Shown: in pieces, positions 1 through 11,477 of the stretch
How the letters are laid out: each line of letters starts with the position of its first letter
Numbering within the stretch: the first letter of the stretch is position 1
From: Mycolicibacterium sp. HK-90
GTDB lineage: Bacteria; Actinomycetota; Actinomycetes; Mycobacteriales; Mycobacteriaceae
NCBI RefSeq assembly: GCF_030486405.1
Contig: NZ_CP129613.1
Span: 3,472,001-3,536,000 of the forward strand
Reading direction: 5' to 3'
Length of the DNA stretch: 64,000 nucleotides
Notes under the pieces: model-generated
Told to the model about the DNA's origin: nothing
Databases searched by the model: none
Seen by the model: only the letters and a program-made list of their open reading frames with translations
Made by a program: the position numbers and the translations under genes

Positions 1-669
1 CTGGACGACGGCGGAATCACGAACATCATCGTGGACGAGCCGGATCTCGTCGAGTACCTGGGCCGTCCGCGGTTCACGCCGGAGTCCACCGAACGCACCG
101 CGGTGCCGGGCGTGGCGACCGGCCTGGCTGTCACCGGGCTGGGGGGCGATGTGCTCTACATCGAGGCCAACTCCAACCCAGGCGAGCCGGGTCTGCAGCT
201 GACCGGCCAGCTGGGTGACGTGATGAAGGAGTCGGCGCAGATCGCGCTGTCCTACGTGCGGGCCCACGCCGAACAGCTGGGTGTCGACGCGAAGGCGCTC
301 GACCGGACGATCCACGTGCACGTGCCCGCCGGTGCGGTGCCCAAGGACGGTCCGTCGGCCGGCGTCACGATGGTGACGGCGCTGGTGTCGATGGCTACCG
401 GACGGCAGGTGCGGGGCGATGTCGGCATGACCGGTGAGGTCACGCTGAACGGTCGGGTGTTGCCGATCGGCGGGGTCAAGCAGAAACTGCTGGCTGCGCA
501 ACGGGCCGGATTGTCAACGGTTTTCATCCCGGCGCGCAACGAGCCCGACCTGGATGACGTGCCCGCTGAAGTGCTGGCGGCGCTTGACGTTCGGCCCATG
601 ACCGACGTCGCCGACATCATCGCCCAGGCTCTGGAGCCGGCGAAGCAGGCGGCCACGGTCGCGGCCTGA
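1..669 (+). CDS. lon: Lon protease, C-terminal part (5' end outside window)
   Basis: The reading frame is open from base 1 and gives the last 222 residues of an ATP-dependent Lon protease, which degrades misfolded and regulatory proteins in the cytoplasm. Only the proteolytic domain is present. The catalytic serine lies in KDGPSAG (TCG at 355-357) and the paired lysine in GGVKQK (AAG at 478-480), so the Ser-Lys dyad is intact. The ATPase part lies upstream of the window. M. tuberculosis lacks lon, so its presence favours a fast-growing mycobacterium. It converges on the PucR gene across a hairpin. Identification is secure; only the start is missing. Confidence 0.96.
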   Translation: MDDGGITNIIVDEPDLVEYLGRPRFTPESTERTAVPGVATGLAVTGLGGDVLYIEANSNPGEPGLQLTGQLGDVMKESAQIALSYVRAHAEQLGVDAKALDRTIHVHVPAGAVPKDGPSAGVTMVTALVSMATGRQVRGDVGMTGEVTLNGRVLPIGGVKQKLLAAQRAGLSTVFIPARNEPDLDDVPAEVLAALDVRPMTDVADIIAQALEPAKQAATVAA

Positions 670-692
670 TCGGCCGCGGGCCTGCGCGAGTG

Positions 693-739
693 TGCGGGTC
701 TGCCGGTGACGACACGATCTGTCGGCCGGCGGACCCGCA
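693..739. terminator. Hairpin between convergent lon and pucR-type gene
   Basis: Arms at 693-706 (TGCGGGTCTGCCGG) and 726-739 (CCGGCGGACCCGCA) pair along 14 positions with one G-T. There is no T-run, as is common for mycobacterial terminators. Its place between two convergent stop codons suggests a bidirectional terminator; this is inferred from position. Confidence 0.5.
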
Positions 740-752
740 TAATCGTGGTACG

Positions 753-2309
753 TCAGACGCCGGGCAATCGCCGGGATGAGCTGACATCACGGCTACGCAT
801 GTCCTCCTGAGCGTCGAGCAGCTCGACCGCGCGCAGTGCCAGCCACAGTTCGGCCAGCGAATCTGTCTCTGCCAGATCGAGTTTGGTGATCTCTGCGACG
901 CGCCGCATCCGATACATCACCGTCTGCCGGTGGACATGCAGGGTCTGCGCCGTCTGCTGCCAGGACCGTCGGTTCCGCAGGAAGGCATCGAGGGTCTCGA
1001 CGAGACTCGCGTTCTGTTCGCGGTCGTAGTCCTGCAAGGGGCGCAGCACGCGATCGACCAGGGCTTGCGCATCCCCGACACTCGACAACCCCAGCCAGGA
1101 CGGCCCGCTGCCGTACCGCGACACTGCCACCCCGCGCCGCTGTGCGAGCGAAAACGCCCATGACGCTTCGCGAATCGACTCCTGAAGGCGGTTGATGGAA
1201 GCCAGCCGTTGGCTGATCCCGATTCTGGCCGTTGGGCCGAGCGCCCGCGCCAGCACCTCGTCGAACGGCGAGTCCTCGGGTACCACGGCGTAGAGAATTC
1301 CTTCGCGCGTTGTGCACACATACGGAATCGAGTGGCGCCACAGCGAATTGTGCACATGCAGTACCCGGTCGTCGTCGGCGCTGTGCGCGGCAATCAGCAC
1401 CACCGTCGCAGGATCGAGTCCGAGATCCCTCAGTTGCCCGGCAGCGGTCGGACCATCGATCCGACTCTCCAACAGTCGTTCCAGGAATGCCGAACCCTGC
1501 CGCCGACCGTGTTCCAGCATCAGCTGTGTCTGCGACAACTCGAGGCTGACGACTGTTGCGGCGTGCTGAAGCTGAATCGGGTCGACGCGCCTGTCCTCGG
1601 CGGTGACGGCTACGAGCGCAGCGTTCGGATGCCGCTGAATGTCGGTGAGCAGGGCCGTGTTTCCGGCGACGGCAGGCAGACCGAAAGCGCCAGCGGCCAC
1701 ATTGGTGGGGTTGTCCGACAACGCGATGACGGCCGCACGGGTGGCCGCGTCCAACTCCGCCGCCCGGGGAAACCACGGCTCACCGGTGTGCCGGTCACAG
1801 ACGTGCAGCCGGCAGCCGAGTTCGCGTTCGAGTGCGGCGAACAACTCCGCCGACGTGGTGGCCCGCGCGATGTGACGGCGAACCAGGTCGTAGATCCGCA
1901 CCGTCCTGGTGAGGCGGCTCGATTGGTCGAGCAGCGTGGCCTCGGCGACCGCCCGGGAGATCGCCACGAACGGAAGCGGATAGCGGATGTTCAGTATCGG
2001 CAGCCCCAGCCTGTCACTGGCCGCCATCACGTCGTCACCGAGCTCGGGGCAGTACATCTTCTCGCCGATCGCCAGCCCGGACACGCCCGCCTCGTTCAAT
2101 CGCTCGACGATGAGCACCTGCTCGGTCGATCCGGCCGGAAACGACAGCCCGTTGGTCATCAGCAACTCGCCACCGGTGACCCACCGCCACGGTTCGGGGA
2201 GATCAGACGTGTGTGTCCAGGAGATCTCCCGGCTCAGCCCGGATGCTCCGGCCAGCACCTCCAAGCCGAGATGCGGTATTTCGGCCAGCTCGCCGACTGT
2301 GATCGCGAT
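753..2309 (-). CDS. PucR-family transcriptional regulator, probable ATC start
   Basis: This is a cytoplasmic DNA-binding regulator of the PucR/CdaR type. It has an N-terminal PucR domain (GGELLMTNG), a middle GGDEF-like region and a C-terminal helix-turn-helix with WQQTAQTLHVHRQTVMYRM. The first conventional start in frame is TTG at 2264, which would cut off the first strand of the PucR domain (ITVGELAEIPHLGL), readable upstream in the same frame. Between the in-frame stop at 2331-2333 and that TTG there is no ATG, GTG or TTG. An ATC at 2309 sits 7 nt after a perfect GGAGG (2317-2321), so I start there. It is divergent from an MFS transporter and an agmatinase-family gene and probably controls them. 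The family is certain; the start and the ligand are inferred. Confidence 0.85.
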   Translation of the reverse strand: MAITVGELAEIPHLGLEVLAGASGLSREISWTHTSDLPEPWRWVTGGELLMTNGLSFPAGSTEQVLIVERLNEAGVSGLAIGEKMYCPELGDDVMAASDRLGLPILNIRYPLPFVAISRAVAEATLLDQSSRLTRTVRIYDLVRRHIARATTSAELFAALERELGCRLHVCDRHTGEPWFPRAAELDAATRAAVIALSDNPTNVAAGAFGLPAVAGNTALLTDIQRHPNAALVAVTAEDRRVDPIQLQHAATVVSLELSQTQLMLEHGRRQGSAFLERLLESRIDGPTAAGQLRDLGLDPATVVLIAAHSADDDRVLHVHNSLWRHSIPYVCTTREGILYAVVPEDSPFDEVLARALGPTARIGISQRLASINRLQESIREASWAFSLAQRRGVAVSRYGSGPSWLGLSSVGDAQALVDRVLRPLQDYDREQNASLVETLDAFLRNRRSWQQTAQTLHVHRQTVMYRMRRVAEITKLDLAETDSLAELWLALRAVELLDAQEDMRSRDVSSSRRLPGV

Positions 2310-2346
2310 GGCGCCGCCTCCGTTCTGCGTTTAGCCAATCGCTCAA

Positions 2347-2372
2347 ACGATAGGCGCGCATTTTGCGCATCG
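2347..2372. promoter_or_regulatory. Inverted repeat in the pucR-MFS divergent region, candidate operator
   Basis: GCGCA-TTT-TGCGC (2356-2368), with flanking CGAT and ATCG, forms a short palindrome in the 149-bp divergent region between the PucR regulator and the transporter. PucR-type regulators usually act on neighbouring genes, so this is the most plausible operator here. No experiment or alignment backs it. Confidence 0.3.
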
Positions 2373-2458
2373 TCTACTCGCGCGCGGGCCGCCGGCGCCG
2401 CCATGCTGTGTCTCGGCTCACACCTCCCCTTCGAGAGCCCCGTCACGCAGGAGCTTCC

Positions 2459-3841
2459 ATGTCCCAAGCCGGCCACCTGATCGATGATGCGCCGCTCACG
2501 TCGTTCCACAAGAAATTGACCCTGTTTTCGTCCGGCGGACCTTTCATCGACGGCTACGCGCTGTCGATCATCGGCGTCGCGCTCATCACGCTCGAACCCG
2601 CCATGAACCTGTCCGCGACCGAGATCGGGCTGATCGGTGCGGCCAGCCTGATCGGCATCTTCGTCGGTGGTGGGGTGTTCGGATACGTCACCGACAAGGT
2701 CGGTCGCCACCTCATGTACATCGCCGACCTGATCGCGCTCGCCGTTTTCTCTGTTCTCTCGGCGTTCGCCGCCGAAGCCTGGCAGCTCATCCTGCTGCGC
2801 TTCCTCCTCGGCGTCGCGATCGGCGCGGATTACCCCATCGCCACATCACTGCTGGCCGAGTTCCTGCCGAAGAAACAACGCGGCAGGCTCCTCGGCGCGA
2901 TGTTCGTCGTGTGGGCCGTGGGAGCCGCGGCTGCCTACGTCGTCGGTTTTCTCCTCCGCGATTACGGCCCCGATGCCTGGCGCCTGCTGTTGGCCAGCCC
3001 GGCCGTGTTCGCCGTGATCACCCTGCTGGCACGGATGGGGACACCCGAATCGCCGCGCTGGCTGCTCAGCAAGGGACGAGTCGCCGAAGCCGACGCCGCG
3101 ATCAAGCAGGCGTTCGGGCCACAGTTCGGTGTGGGCGACCTCGACCAGAACGACGGCGAGGCGGGCCAGACGACGACCTCGTTCACCCAGGTTTTCAAAC
3201 CGCCCTACCTGAACCGCACCATCTTTGTCGCCGTGTTCTGGACCGCCCAGGTCATCCCGCTCTTCGCGGTCTACACCTTTGCCCCCGACCTGTTGGCGTC
3301 CTTCGGCCTCGAGGGCGACGCGAACCTCTACGGCGGATCGCTGTTGATCTCACTACTGTTCGTGGTCGGCGGCATTCCGGGTCTGTACCTCGTCGAACGA
3401 ATCGGCCGCCGCGCCTTGCTGATCGGATCGTTCGCCGTGATCGCGGTGGCGCTGGCCATACCCGCCCTCATACCCGGGATCCCACCCGTCGCGTTCTTCC
3501 TCGCCCTGGCCGTGTACGCGGTGGCGTCGGGCGCCTCGAGTTTTCTCGAAATCGTCTACCCCAACGAGCTTTTCCCGACCGAGGTCCGGGCGACCGCGGT
3601 CGGGGTCGGCACCGCGGTGAGTCGCATCGGCTCCGCGGGCGGCACGTACCTGATGCCGCTCGCCCTGACCGCGCTCGGCGCCGGTGGCGCACTCGGAGTC
3701 GGGGCGGCAGTGACCGCAGTGGGTTTGGTGGTCGCGATCTTCATGGCGCCCGAAACCCGCGGCGTCGCACTCACCGAAAGCGCGGCACCGACACCTGCCG
3801 ATGCCGATGCCGATGCCGATGAACAACTCCCCACGTCCTGA
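2459..3841 (+). CDS. MFS transporter, sugar-porter type
   Basis: A 460-residue inner-membrane transporter with about 12 hydrophobic segments and the sugar-porter marks: GYVTDKVGRH after helix 2, RFLLGVAIGADYP, PESPRWLL at the central loop, ERIGRRALLIG and a late YPNELFPTEVRA. The start is the ATG at 2459 behind CAGGAG; an upstream in-frame extension lacks family similarity. The C-terminus ends in an Ala-Asp run encoded by four GCCGAT hexamers (about 3798-3821). The substrate cannot be read from sequence. The ureohydrolase 42 bp downstream and the divergent PucR gene suggest a guanidino or related nitrogen compound, which is inference. Confidence 0.88.
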   Translation: MSQAGHLIDDAPLTSFHKKLTLFSSGGPFIDGYALSIIGVALITLEPAMNLSATEIGLIGAASLIGIFVGGGVFGYVTDKVGRHLMYIADLIALAVFSVLSAFAAEAWQLILLRFLLGVAIGADYPIATSLLAEFLPKKQRGRLLGAMFVVWAVGAAAAYVVGFLLRDYGPDAWRLLLASPAVFAVITLLARMGTPESPRWLLSKGRVAEADAAIKQAFGPQFGVGDLDQNDGEAGQTTTSFTQVFKPPYLNRTIFVAVFWTAQVIPLFAVYTFAPDLLASFGLEGDANLYGGSLLISLLFVVGGIPGLYLVERIGRRALLIGSFAVIAVALAIPALIPGIPPVAFFLALAVYAVASGASSFLEIVYPNELFPTEVRATAVGVGTAVSRIGSAGGTYLMPLALTALGAGGALGVGAAVTAVGLVVAIFMAPETRGVALTESAAPTPADADADADEQLPTS

Positions 3842-3883
3842 GCCGACCCCGCACACCCTCAGTCAACGAAAGACAGGAACCCC

Positions 3884-4939
3884 GTGAGCAATCGACCGAC
3901 CGCTCCCGCCGCCGACGCACGTGACCTGATCGGGGCGGTGCCCGCCACCGAGGTGCCCCGCTACGCGGGCAAGAGCACCTTCGCCCGGATCGCCGATGTA
4001 CACGAGGTGAGCGACTACGACATCGCCATCCTCGGGATCCCGTTCGACGGCGGCACGTCCTACCGACCGGGCGCCCGATTCGGTCCGCTGGCCGTCCGCC
4101 AGGCCGCCCGCACCATCCGCCCGGGCTATCACGTCGAACTCGGGGTCGCGCCGCTGCAGACCGTGCAGGTCGTCGACGCCGGTGACATCGCGGTCACGCC
4201 GTACGACATCGCTGCCGCGTGCCGCCAGATCCAGGACCACACGGCCGACATACTCGGTCACGGCGACCGCCGCATCGTGGCCATCGGCGGCGATCACACG
4301 ATCGCGCTGCCGAACCTGCGTGCCCTGCATGCCAAATACGGGCCGGTTGCCCTCGTGCACTTCGACGCCCACCTCGATACGTGGGACACCTACTTCAACG
4401 CCCCGGTCACCCACGGCACGATTTTCCGACGCGCGTTCGAGGAAGGGCTGTTGATCGAGGACCACTCGATCCATGTGGGCATTCGCGGGCCGATCTACGA
4501 CCAACTCGATCTGCGGGACGACGCCGACATGGGATTCAAGATCATCCGCGCCGGCGATCTGGACGTGATCGGTACCGACGCCGCGGTCGACATCGTTTCG
4601 CGCCGCGTCGGCGACCTGCCGGTGTACCTGTCGATCGACATCGACGTCCTCGACCCGGCGTTCGCACCCGGCACCGGTACACCGGAAGCGGGCGGCTTCA
4701 CGTCGCGCGAACTGCTCCGCATGCTGCGCAGGCTGGGCGGCCTGAACATCGTCGGCGCGGATGTCGTCGAGGTCGCGCCGGCCTACGACCACGCCGAGAT
4801 CACCTCCGTGGCCGCGGCGACCATCGTGTTCGACCTCGTGTCACTCATGGTGGCAGGCCGTGACCAGCGGGAACTGCAGGCCGCGGAAGCCGTGATGACC
4901 CCGTCCCGACCGGGGGATGCACAATCGGGATCCGACTGA
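3884..4939 (+). CDS. Agmatinase-family ureohydrolase
   Basis: A 351-residue member of the arginase/agmatinase superfamily, which hydrolyses a guanidino group to urea plus an amine. The two-manganese ligand motifs are intact: GGDHTI, DAHLDT and SIDIDVLDPAFAPG, with the family signature TPEAGGFTSREL. It starts at GTG behind ACAGGAA. Substrate is not decided by sequence: agmatine, 4-guanidinobutyrate and 3-guanidinopropionate enzymes all fit. It probably shares a transcript with the MFS gene upstream under PucR control. Urea released here could feed the urease encoded near 42-46 kb. The gene ends just before a glycine riboswitch that belongs to the next gene. Confidence 0.88.
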   Translation: MSNRPTAPAADARDLIGAVPATEVPRYAGKSTFARIADVHEVSDYDIAILGIPFDGGTSYRPGARFGPLAVRQAARTIRPGYHVELGVAPLQTVQVVDAGDIAVTPYDIAAACRQIQDHTADILGHGDRRIVAIGGDHTIALPNLRALHAKYGPVALVHFDAHLDTWDTYFNAPVTHGTIFRRAFEEGLLIEDHSIHVGIRGPIYDQLDLRDDADMGFKIIRAGDLDVIGTDAAVDIVSRRVGDLPVYLSIDIDVLDPAFAPGTGTPEAGGFTSRELLRMLRRLGGLNIVGADVVEVAPAYDHAEITSVAAATIVFDLVSLMVAGRDQRELQAAEAVMTPSRPGDAQSGSD

Positions 4940-4989
4940 TAGCGTGACGCGCGGCACACTTCGAGGTCGGGAGTGGCTCACAACTCAAA

Positions 4990-5232
4990 ACGCCGTTGAG
5001 TCGCGGCGGGAGAGCCCCGCCCCATCCAGTTGGCGGGCGCCGCAGGAGCAAATCCTCCCCAGGAATCTCTCAGGCACCGGTATCGCCGCGACTAGGCACC
5101 TCTGGAAAGCAGTCGAGCACAACATGTTCGGCTCACCGAAGGGGCAAGCGAATCGTCGGCGACGGCGGATCGTGAAAACTCTCAGGTTCAAGCGACAGAG
5201 TGGGGAGGCGCCCGCAGCCCGCGCTCCCCTTC
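4990..5232 (+). promoter_or_regulatory. Tandem glycine riboswitch upstream of cycA-type permease
   Basis: The 316-bp gap before the permease holds two gcvT-type aptamers. The first has GGCGGGAGAGCC (from about 5005), GCCGCAGGAGCAA, GGAATCTCTCAGGCA and a closing CTCTGGAAAGC (to about 5110). The second has CACCGAAGGGGCAA (about 5134), AACTCTCAGGTT and GACAGAGTGGGG (to about 5206). A GC-rich hairpin follows (5202-5230, GGGGAG pairing with CTCCCC), which may be the expression platform; it has no T-run. The permease start codon lies 25 nt after it. Glycine binding usually turns such switches on; the direction here is not shown. Confidence 0.92.
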
Positions 5233-5255
5233 GCGCCTGAGATCCTTGAGGTGTT

Positions 5256-6719
5256 ATGTCCCAATCCAGTGACTTGACCGCTACCGACGCGGCATCGACT
5301 CCCTCATCCAACGAGCCACGGCTCGACCGGCAGCTCGCCAACCGGCACATTCAGCTCATCGCCATCGGCGGCGCCATCGGCACCGGGCTCTTCATGGGCT
5401 CGGGCAAGACGATCTCGCTGGCCGGCCCGTCGGTGATCTTCGTCTACATGATCATCGGGTTCATGTTGTTCTTCGTGATGCGGGCGATGGGCGAGTTGCT
5501 CCTGTCCAACCTGCATTACAAGTCGTTCGCCGACTTCGCGGCCGATCTGCTCGGTCCGTGGGCGGGCTTCTTCACGGGCTGGACGTACTGGTTCTGCTGG
5601 ATCGTCACCGGTGTCGCCGACGTGGTCGCGATCTCGGGCTATGTGAGTTACTGGTGGGGCGACCTGCCGCTGTGGATACCGGCGCTGATCACGGTCGGCG
5701 TGCTGGTCGGGCTGAACCTGCCCACGGTGCGCGCCTTCGGTGAGACCGAGTTCTGGTTCGCGCTCATCAAGATCGTCGCGATCGTCGCACTCATCGTCAT
5801 CGGTCTCGTGATGGTGTTCCGGCATTTCGAGGCACCCAACGGCGCGGTGGCGAGCTTTGCGAACCTGTGGAACGACGGCGGCTTCTTCCCGACCGGCCCG
5901 ATGGGATTCGTCGCCGGATTCCAGATCGCCACGTTCGCGTTCGTCGGTATCGAACTGGTCGGCACGACCGCGGCCGAGGCCAAGAACCCCGAGCGCAACC
6001 TGCCGAAGGCCATCAACTCGATCCCGGTCCGCGTGATGCTGTTCTACGTCGCCGCGCTCGCGGTGATCATCTCCGTCACGCCGTGGCGCGCGATCAGCCC
6101 CGACAACAGCCCGTTCGTGGCGATGTTCAGCCTCGCCGGCCTCGGCATCGCCGCGTCGGTGGTCAACTTCGTCGTGCTGACCTCGGCGGCGTCTTCGGCG
6201 AACTCCGGTATCTACTCGACCTCCCGGATGGTCTACGGCCTGGCCCAGGAAGGTGACGCACCCAGCCGGTTCGGCAAGCTGACCTCGCGGCGGGTGCCGG
6301 CCAACGCTTTGTTCCTGTCCGGGGTGTTCCTGCTGTCGGGCGTGGTCATGGTGGTCGTGGGTGACTCGATCATCGAGGCGTTCACGATCGTGACAACGAT
6401 TTCGTCGCTGTGCTTCATGTTCGTCTGGTCGATCATCCTGATCAGCTACCTGACCTACCGCAAGCGCAGGCCGCACCTGCACGAGGCGTCGAAGTTCAAG
6501 ATGCCCGGCGGCATCGTGATGTGTTACGTGGTGCTGGCGTTCTTCGTGTTCCTGGTCTGGGCGTTCACCCAGAAGCAGGACACGCTGCAGGCGTTGCTGG
6601 TCACGCCGGTCTGGTTCATCGTGCTCGGTATCGCCTGGGCGGTGTTGCGCCGGCGTCCGGGCCACCTGGCCCGCGAAGCCAGGTTCCGCGCCGATCTCGA
6701 AGCAGCAGACCAGGACTGA
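5256..6719 (+). CDS. cycA: Amino-acid permease, CycA-type (D-serine/D-alanine/glycine)
   Basis: A 487-residue integral membrane transporter of the APC superfamily with about 12 helices. HIQLIAIGGAIGTGLFMGSGK is broken at the first helix by the family's GAIGTGLF motif, and the early MRAMGELLL and SFADFAADLLGPWAGF match E. coli CycA (470 residues). Family members import glycine, D-alanine and D-serine by proton symport, and mycobacterial CycA is the known D-cycloserine route. The start is ATG behind TTGAGGTG. Control by a tandem glycine riboswitch in its leader fits glycine uptake. It sits directly upstream of the glycine cleavage operon but has its own leader and is followed by a hairpin. Confidence 0.9.
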   Translation: MSQSSDLTATDAASTPSSNEPRLDRQLANRHIQLIAIGGAIGTGLFMGSGKTISLAGPSVIFVYMIIGFMLFFVMRAMGELLLSNLHYKSFADFAADLLGPWAGFFTGWTYWFCWIVTGVADVVAISGYVSYWWGDLPLWIPALITVGVLVGLNLPTVRAFGETEFWFALIKIVAIVALIVIGLVMVFRHFEAPNGAVASFANLWNDGGFFPTGPMGFVAGFQIATFAFVGIELVGTTAAEAKNPERNLPKAINSIPVRVMLFYVAALAVIISVTPWRAISPDNSPFVAMFSLAGLGIAASVVNFVVLTSAASSANSGIYSTSRMVYGLAQEGDAPSRFGKLTSRRVPANALFLSGVFLLSGVVMVVVGDSIIEAFTIVTTISSLCFMFVWSIILISYLTYRKRRPHLHEASKFKMPGGIVMCYVVLAFFVFLVWAFTQKQDTLQALLVTPVWFIVLGIAWAVLRRRPGHLAREARFRADLEAADQD

Positions 6720-6734
6720 CAACGCCCCGACGGC

Positions 6735-6761
6735 AGCGGCGTCCCTCCACGGGACGCCGCT
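6735..6761 (+). terminator. Hairpin after the CycA-type permease
   Basis: AGCGGCGTCCC (6735-6745) and GGGACGCCGCT (6751-6761) make a perfect 11-bp stem with a 5-nt loop, 16 nt after the permease stop. No T-run follows. It lies before the promoter of the gcv operon and probably separates the two transcription units. Confidence 0.6.
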
Positions 6762-6798
6762 CGGTCGTGCGTTATCGAAAGTAGTTGCATCCCAACGC

Positions 6799-6833
6799 TT
6801 TACACCACACCTGCAAGCATGTAGGGTGTGGTG
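6799..6833 (+). promoter_or_regulatory. Promoter of the gcv operon with overlapping inverted repeat
   Basis: TTTACA (6799-6804) and TAGGGT (6822-6827) are separated by 17 bp, a good SigA-type promoter with a start expected near 6834. A perfect 9-bp inverted repeat, CACCACACC (6803-6811) and GGTGTGGTG (6825-6833), overlaps both elements and ends before the expected transcript start. It is therefore more likely a DNA operator than an RNA hairpin. The regulator is unknown. Confidence 0.55.
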
Positions 6834-6842
6834 AACAACTTC

Positions 6843-7045
6843 ATACGCCGTTGACCCGCAGCGGGAGAATCCTCCATCCGGAGGCGCCGTAGGAGCAACT
6901 TCCTCCCCGGGAATCTCTCAGGCTCAATACCGCTGCGTCGAGGCAACTCTGGAGAACAGTGCCGTTTTTTCGGCACTTACCGAAGGTGTACAGCGCGGCA
7001 GCGCTCAGACTCTCAGGTTTCAGGACAGAGCGGGGAGGTGTCCCC
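6843..7045 (+). promoter_or_regulatory. Tandem glycine riboswitch upstream of gcvP
   Basis: Two gcvT-type aptamers fill the leader. The first has CAGCGGGAGAATCC (from about 6859), GCCGTAGGAGCAA, GGAATCTCTCAGGCT and ACTCTGGAGAACAG (to about 6959). The second opens with the hairpin AGTGCCG-TTTTTT-CGGCACT (6959-6976 region), then ACCGAAGGTG, GACTCTCAGGTTT and GGACAGAGCGGGGAGG (to about 7038). A short stem with GGGGAGGTGTCCCC (about 7031-7046) follows, about 45 nt before the gcvP GTG start. Together with the promoter at 6799 it explains the 372-bp gap between the permease and gcvP. Confidence 0.93.
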
Positions 7046-7091
7046 GTTGACGTCCGGTGCCCCCGGACGCTACCGAAACCGGAGTCACCTC

Positions 7092-9940
<2,849 letters not shown>

Positions 9941-9944
<4 letters not shown>

Positions 9945-11056
9945 CCAGTACCGCACCAACCACCACGTCACCGCTACTCGGCGAGCACCGCGAGCTCGGC
10001 GCGACGTTCACCGACTTCGCCGGCTGGCAGATGCCACTGAAGTACGGCAGCGAACTGACCGAGCACCACGCGGTGCGCCGCACCGCCGGGTTGTTCGACC
10101 TGTCGCACATGGGCGAGATCGAGGTCAGTGGTCCGCAGGCCGGCGCGGCACTCGACTTCGCGCTCGTCGGCGAGCTGTCCAAGATCGCGGTCGGACGTGC
10201 CAAGTACTCGCTGATGTGCAACGCCGACGGCGGGGTGATCGACGACCTGGTGGTCTACCGCCTTGGCGACGAGCGCTTCCTGGTCGTCGCCAACGCGGCC
10301 AACGCACCCATCGTTGCCACCGAATTCGCCTCCCGTGCAGCGAGTTTCGACGCCACGGTGACGGATCACTCCGGTGACACCGCACTGGTCGCGGTGCAGG
10401 GGCCTGCGTCAGCGTCGATCGTGCAGTCACTGGCGGCGCCCCAGCACGCCGACACCATTGCCGCGCTCAAATATTACGCGGTGACCGCCGCCGAGGTGGC
10501 CGGTCTGGAGGTGCTGGTGGCCAGGACCGGCTACACCGGCGAGGACGGCTTCGAACTGTACGTACCGGCCGAGCAAGCCGTTGCACTGTGGCGAGCCCTC
10601 GCCGGCAAGACCACGGCCGCCGAAGGGAGCCCCGCCGGGCTGGCCTGTCGCGACACCCTGCGCCTGGAAGCCGGGATGGCGCTGTACGGGCACGAACTGA
10701 CCTCGACGACCAACCCTTACGAAGCCGGACTCGGCAAGGTCGTGCGGTTGACCAAGGACTTCGTCGGCCGCGATGCGCTGCAATCTCTTTCCGAGCAGCC
10801 CGCGAAGCGAAACCTGATCGGGCTCAAAGGCACCGGACGGCGGGCGGCCCGCGCCGGGTATGCCCTGCACCGTGCCGACGACGCCGAGCCGGTTGGCATG
10901 GTCACCTCCGGTGCGCTCTCCCCCACCCTCGGATATCCGATCGCCCTGGCCTACCTCGACGTCGACCTCACCGAACCCGGAACCGCACTCACGGTCGACG
11001 TGCGCGGTAAGCGGGAACCGTTCGAGGTCACCCCATCCCCCTTCTACCGCCGCTGA
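9941..11056 (+). CDS. gcvT: Aminomethyltransferase, T-protein
   Basis: This 371-residue protein transfers the methylene group from aminomethyl-lipoyl GcvH to tetrahydrofolate and releases ammonia. Family marks are [20 protein letters not shown] at the N-terminus, [24 protein letters not shown] and [19 protein letters not shown]. The start codon overlaps the gcvP stop by 4 nt, so translation is probably coupled. Length agrees with bacterial GcvT. Confidence 0.96.
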
Positions 11057-11072
11057 CCGAGAGGAACATCCG

Positions 11073-11477
11073 ATGTCTGCCACCCCGATTCCCGATGACC
11101 GCAGCTACACCGAGGAGCACGAGTGGGTGCTCATCGCGCCCGGCGCCACACTGCCCACAGAGCCGGTGCGGATCGGTATCACCGCCGTCGCGGCGCAGGC
11201 CCTCGGCGATCTCGTCTACCTCGACCTGCCCGAGGTGGGCGCGACCGTGACAGCCGGTGAGGTCTGCGGCGAGGTCGAATCCACCAAGACGGTGTCCGAG
11301 CTCTACCCGCCGGTCAGCGGCGAGGTCACCGAGGTGAACACCGCCGCCGTCGACGACCCGAGCCTGGTGACCTCTGACCCATACGGCCAGGGCTGGCTGT
11401 TCGCGGTCGTCCCCACCGACACGGCCGTGTTCCTCACCGCCGCCGAATACGCTGACAAGAACGGAGTTCCGGCATGA
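11073..11477 (+). CDS. gcvH: Glycine cleavage system H protein
   Basis: A 134-residue lipoyl carrier that shuttles the aminomethyl group between GcvP, GcvT and the dihydrolipoyl dehydrogenase. The lipoylated lysine lies in [13 protein letters not shown] (residue 72), and the end has the usual YGQGWLF. It starts at ATG 11073 behind GAGAGGAAC, 16 nt after gcvT; a longer frame reading from inside gcvT is spurious. Its stop overlaps the glyA start. Lipoylation could be served by the lipA copy in the same operon, but no lipB or lplA is in the window. Confidence 0.96.
   Translation: MSATPIPDDRSYTEEHEWVLIAPGATLPTEPVRIGITAVAAQALGDLVYLDLPEVGATVTAGEVCGEVESTKTVSELYPPVSGEVTEVNTAAVDDPSLVTSDPYGQGWLFAVVPTDTAVFLTAAEYADKNGVPA

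Noticed and set aside
2363..2458. In-frame extension of the MFS gene to 2363.
   Set aside because: The extra 32 residues are Arg-rich and unlike the family, while the ATG at 2459 has a good ribosome binding site.
3798..3821. Four GCCGAT hexamers at the end of the MFS gene as a regulatory repeat.
   Set aside because: They are in frame and simply encode an Ala-Asp tail.
5304..6722. A 472-residue open frame on the minus strand opposite the permease.
   Set aside because: Highly charged His/Arg/Asp composition typical of an antisense shadow in a high-GC gene, with no family mark.
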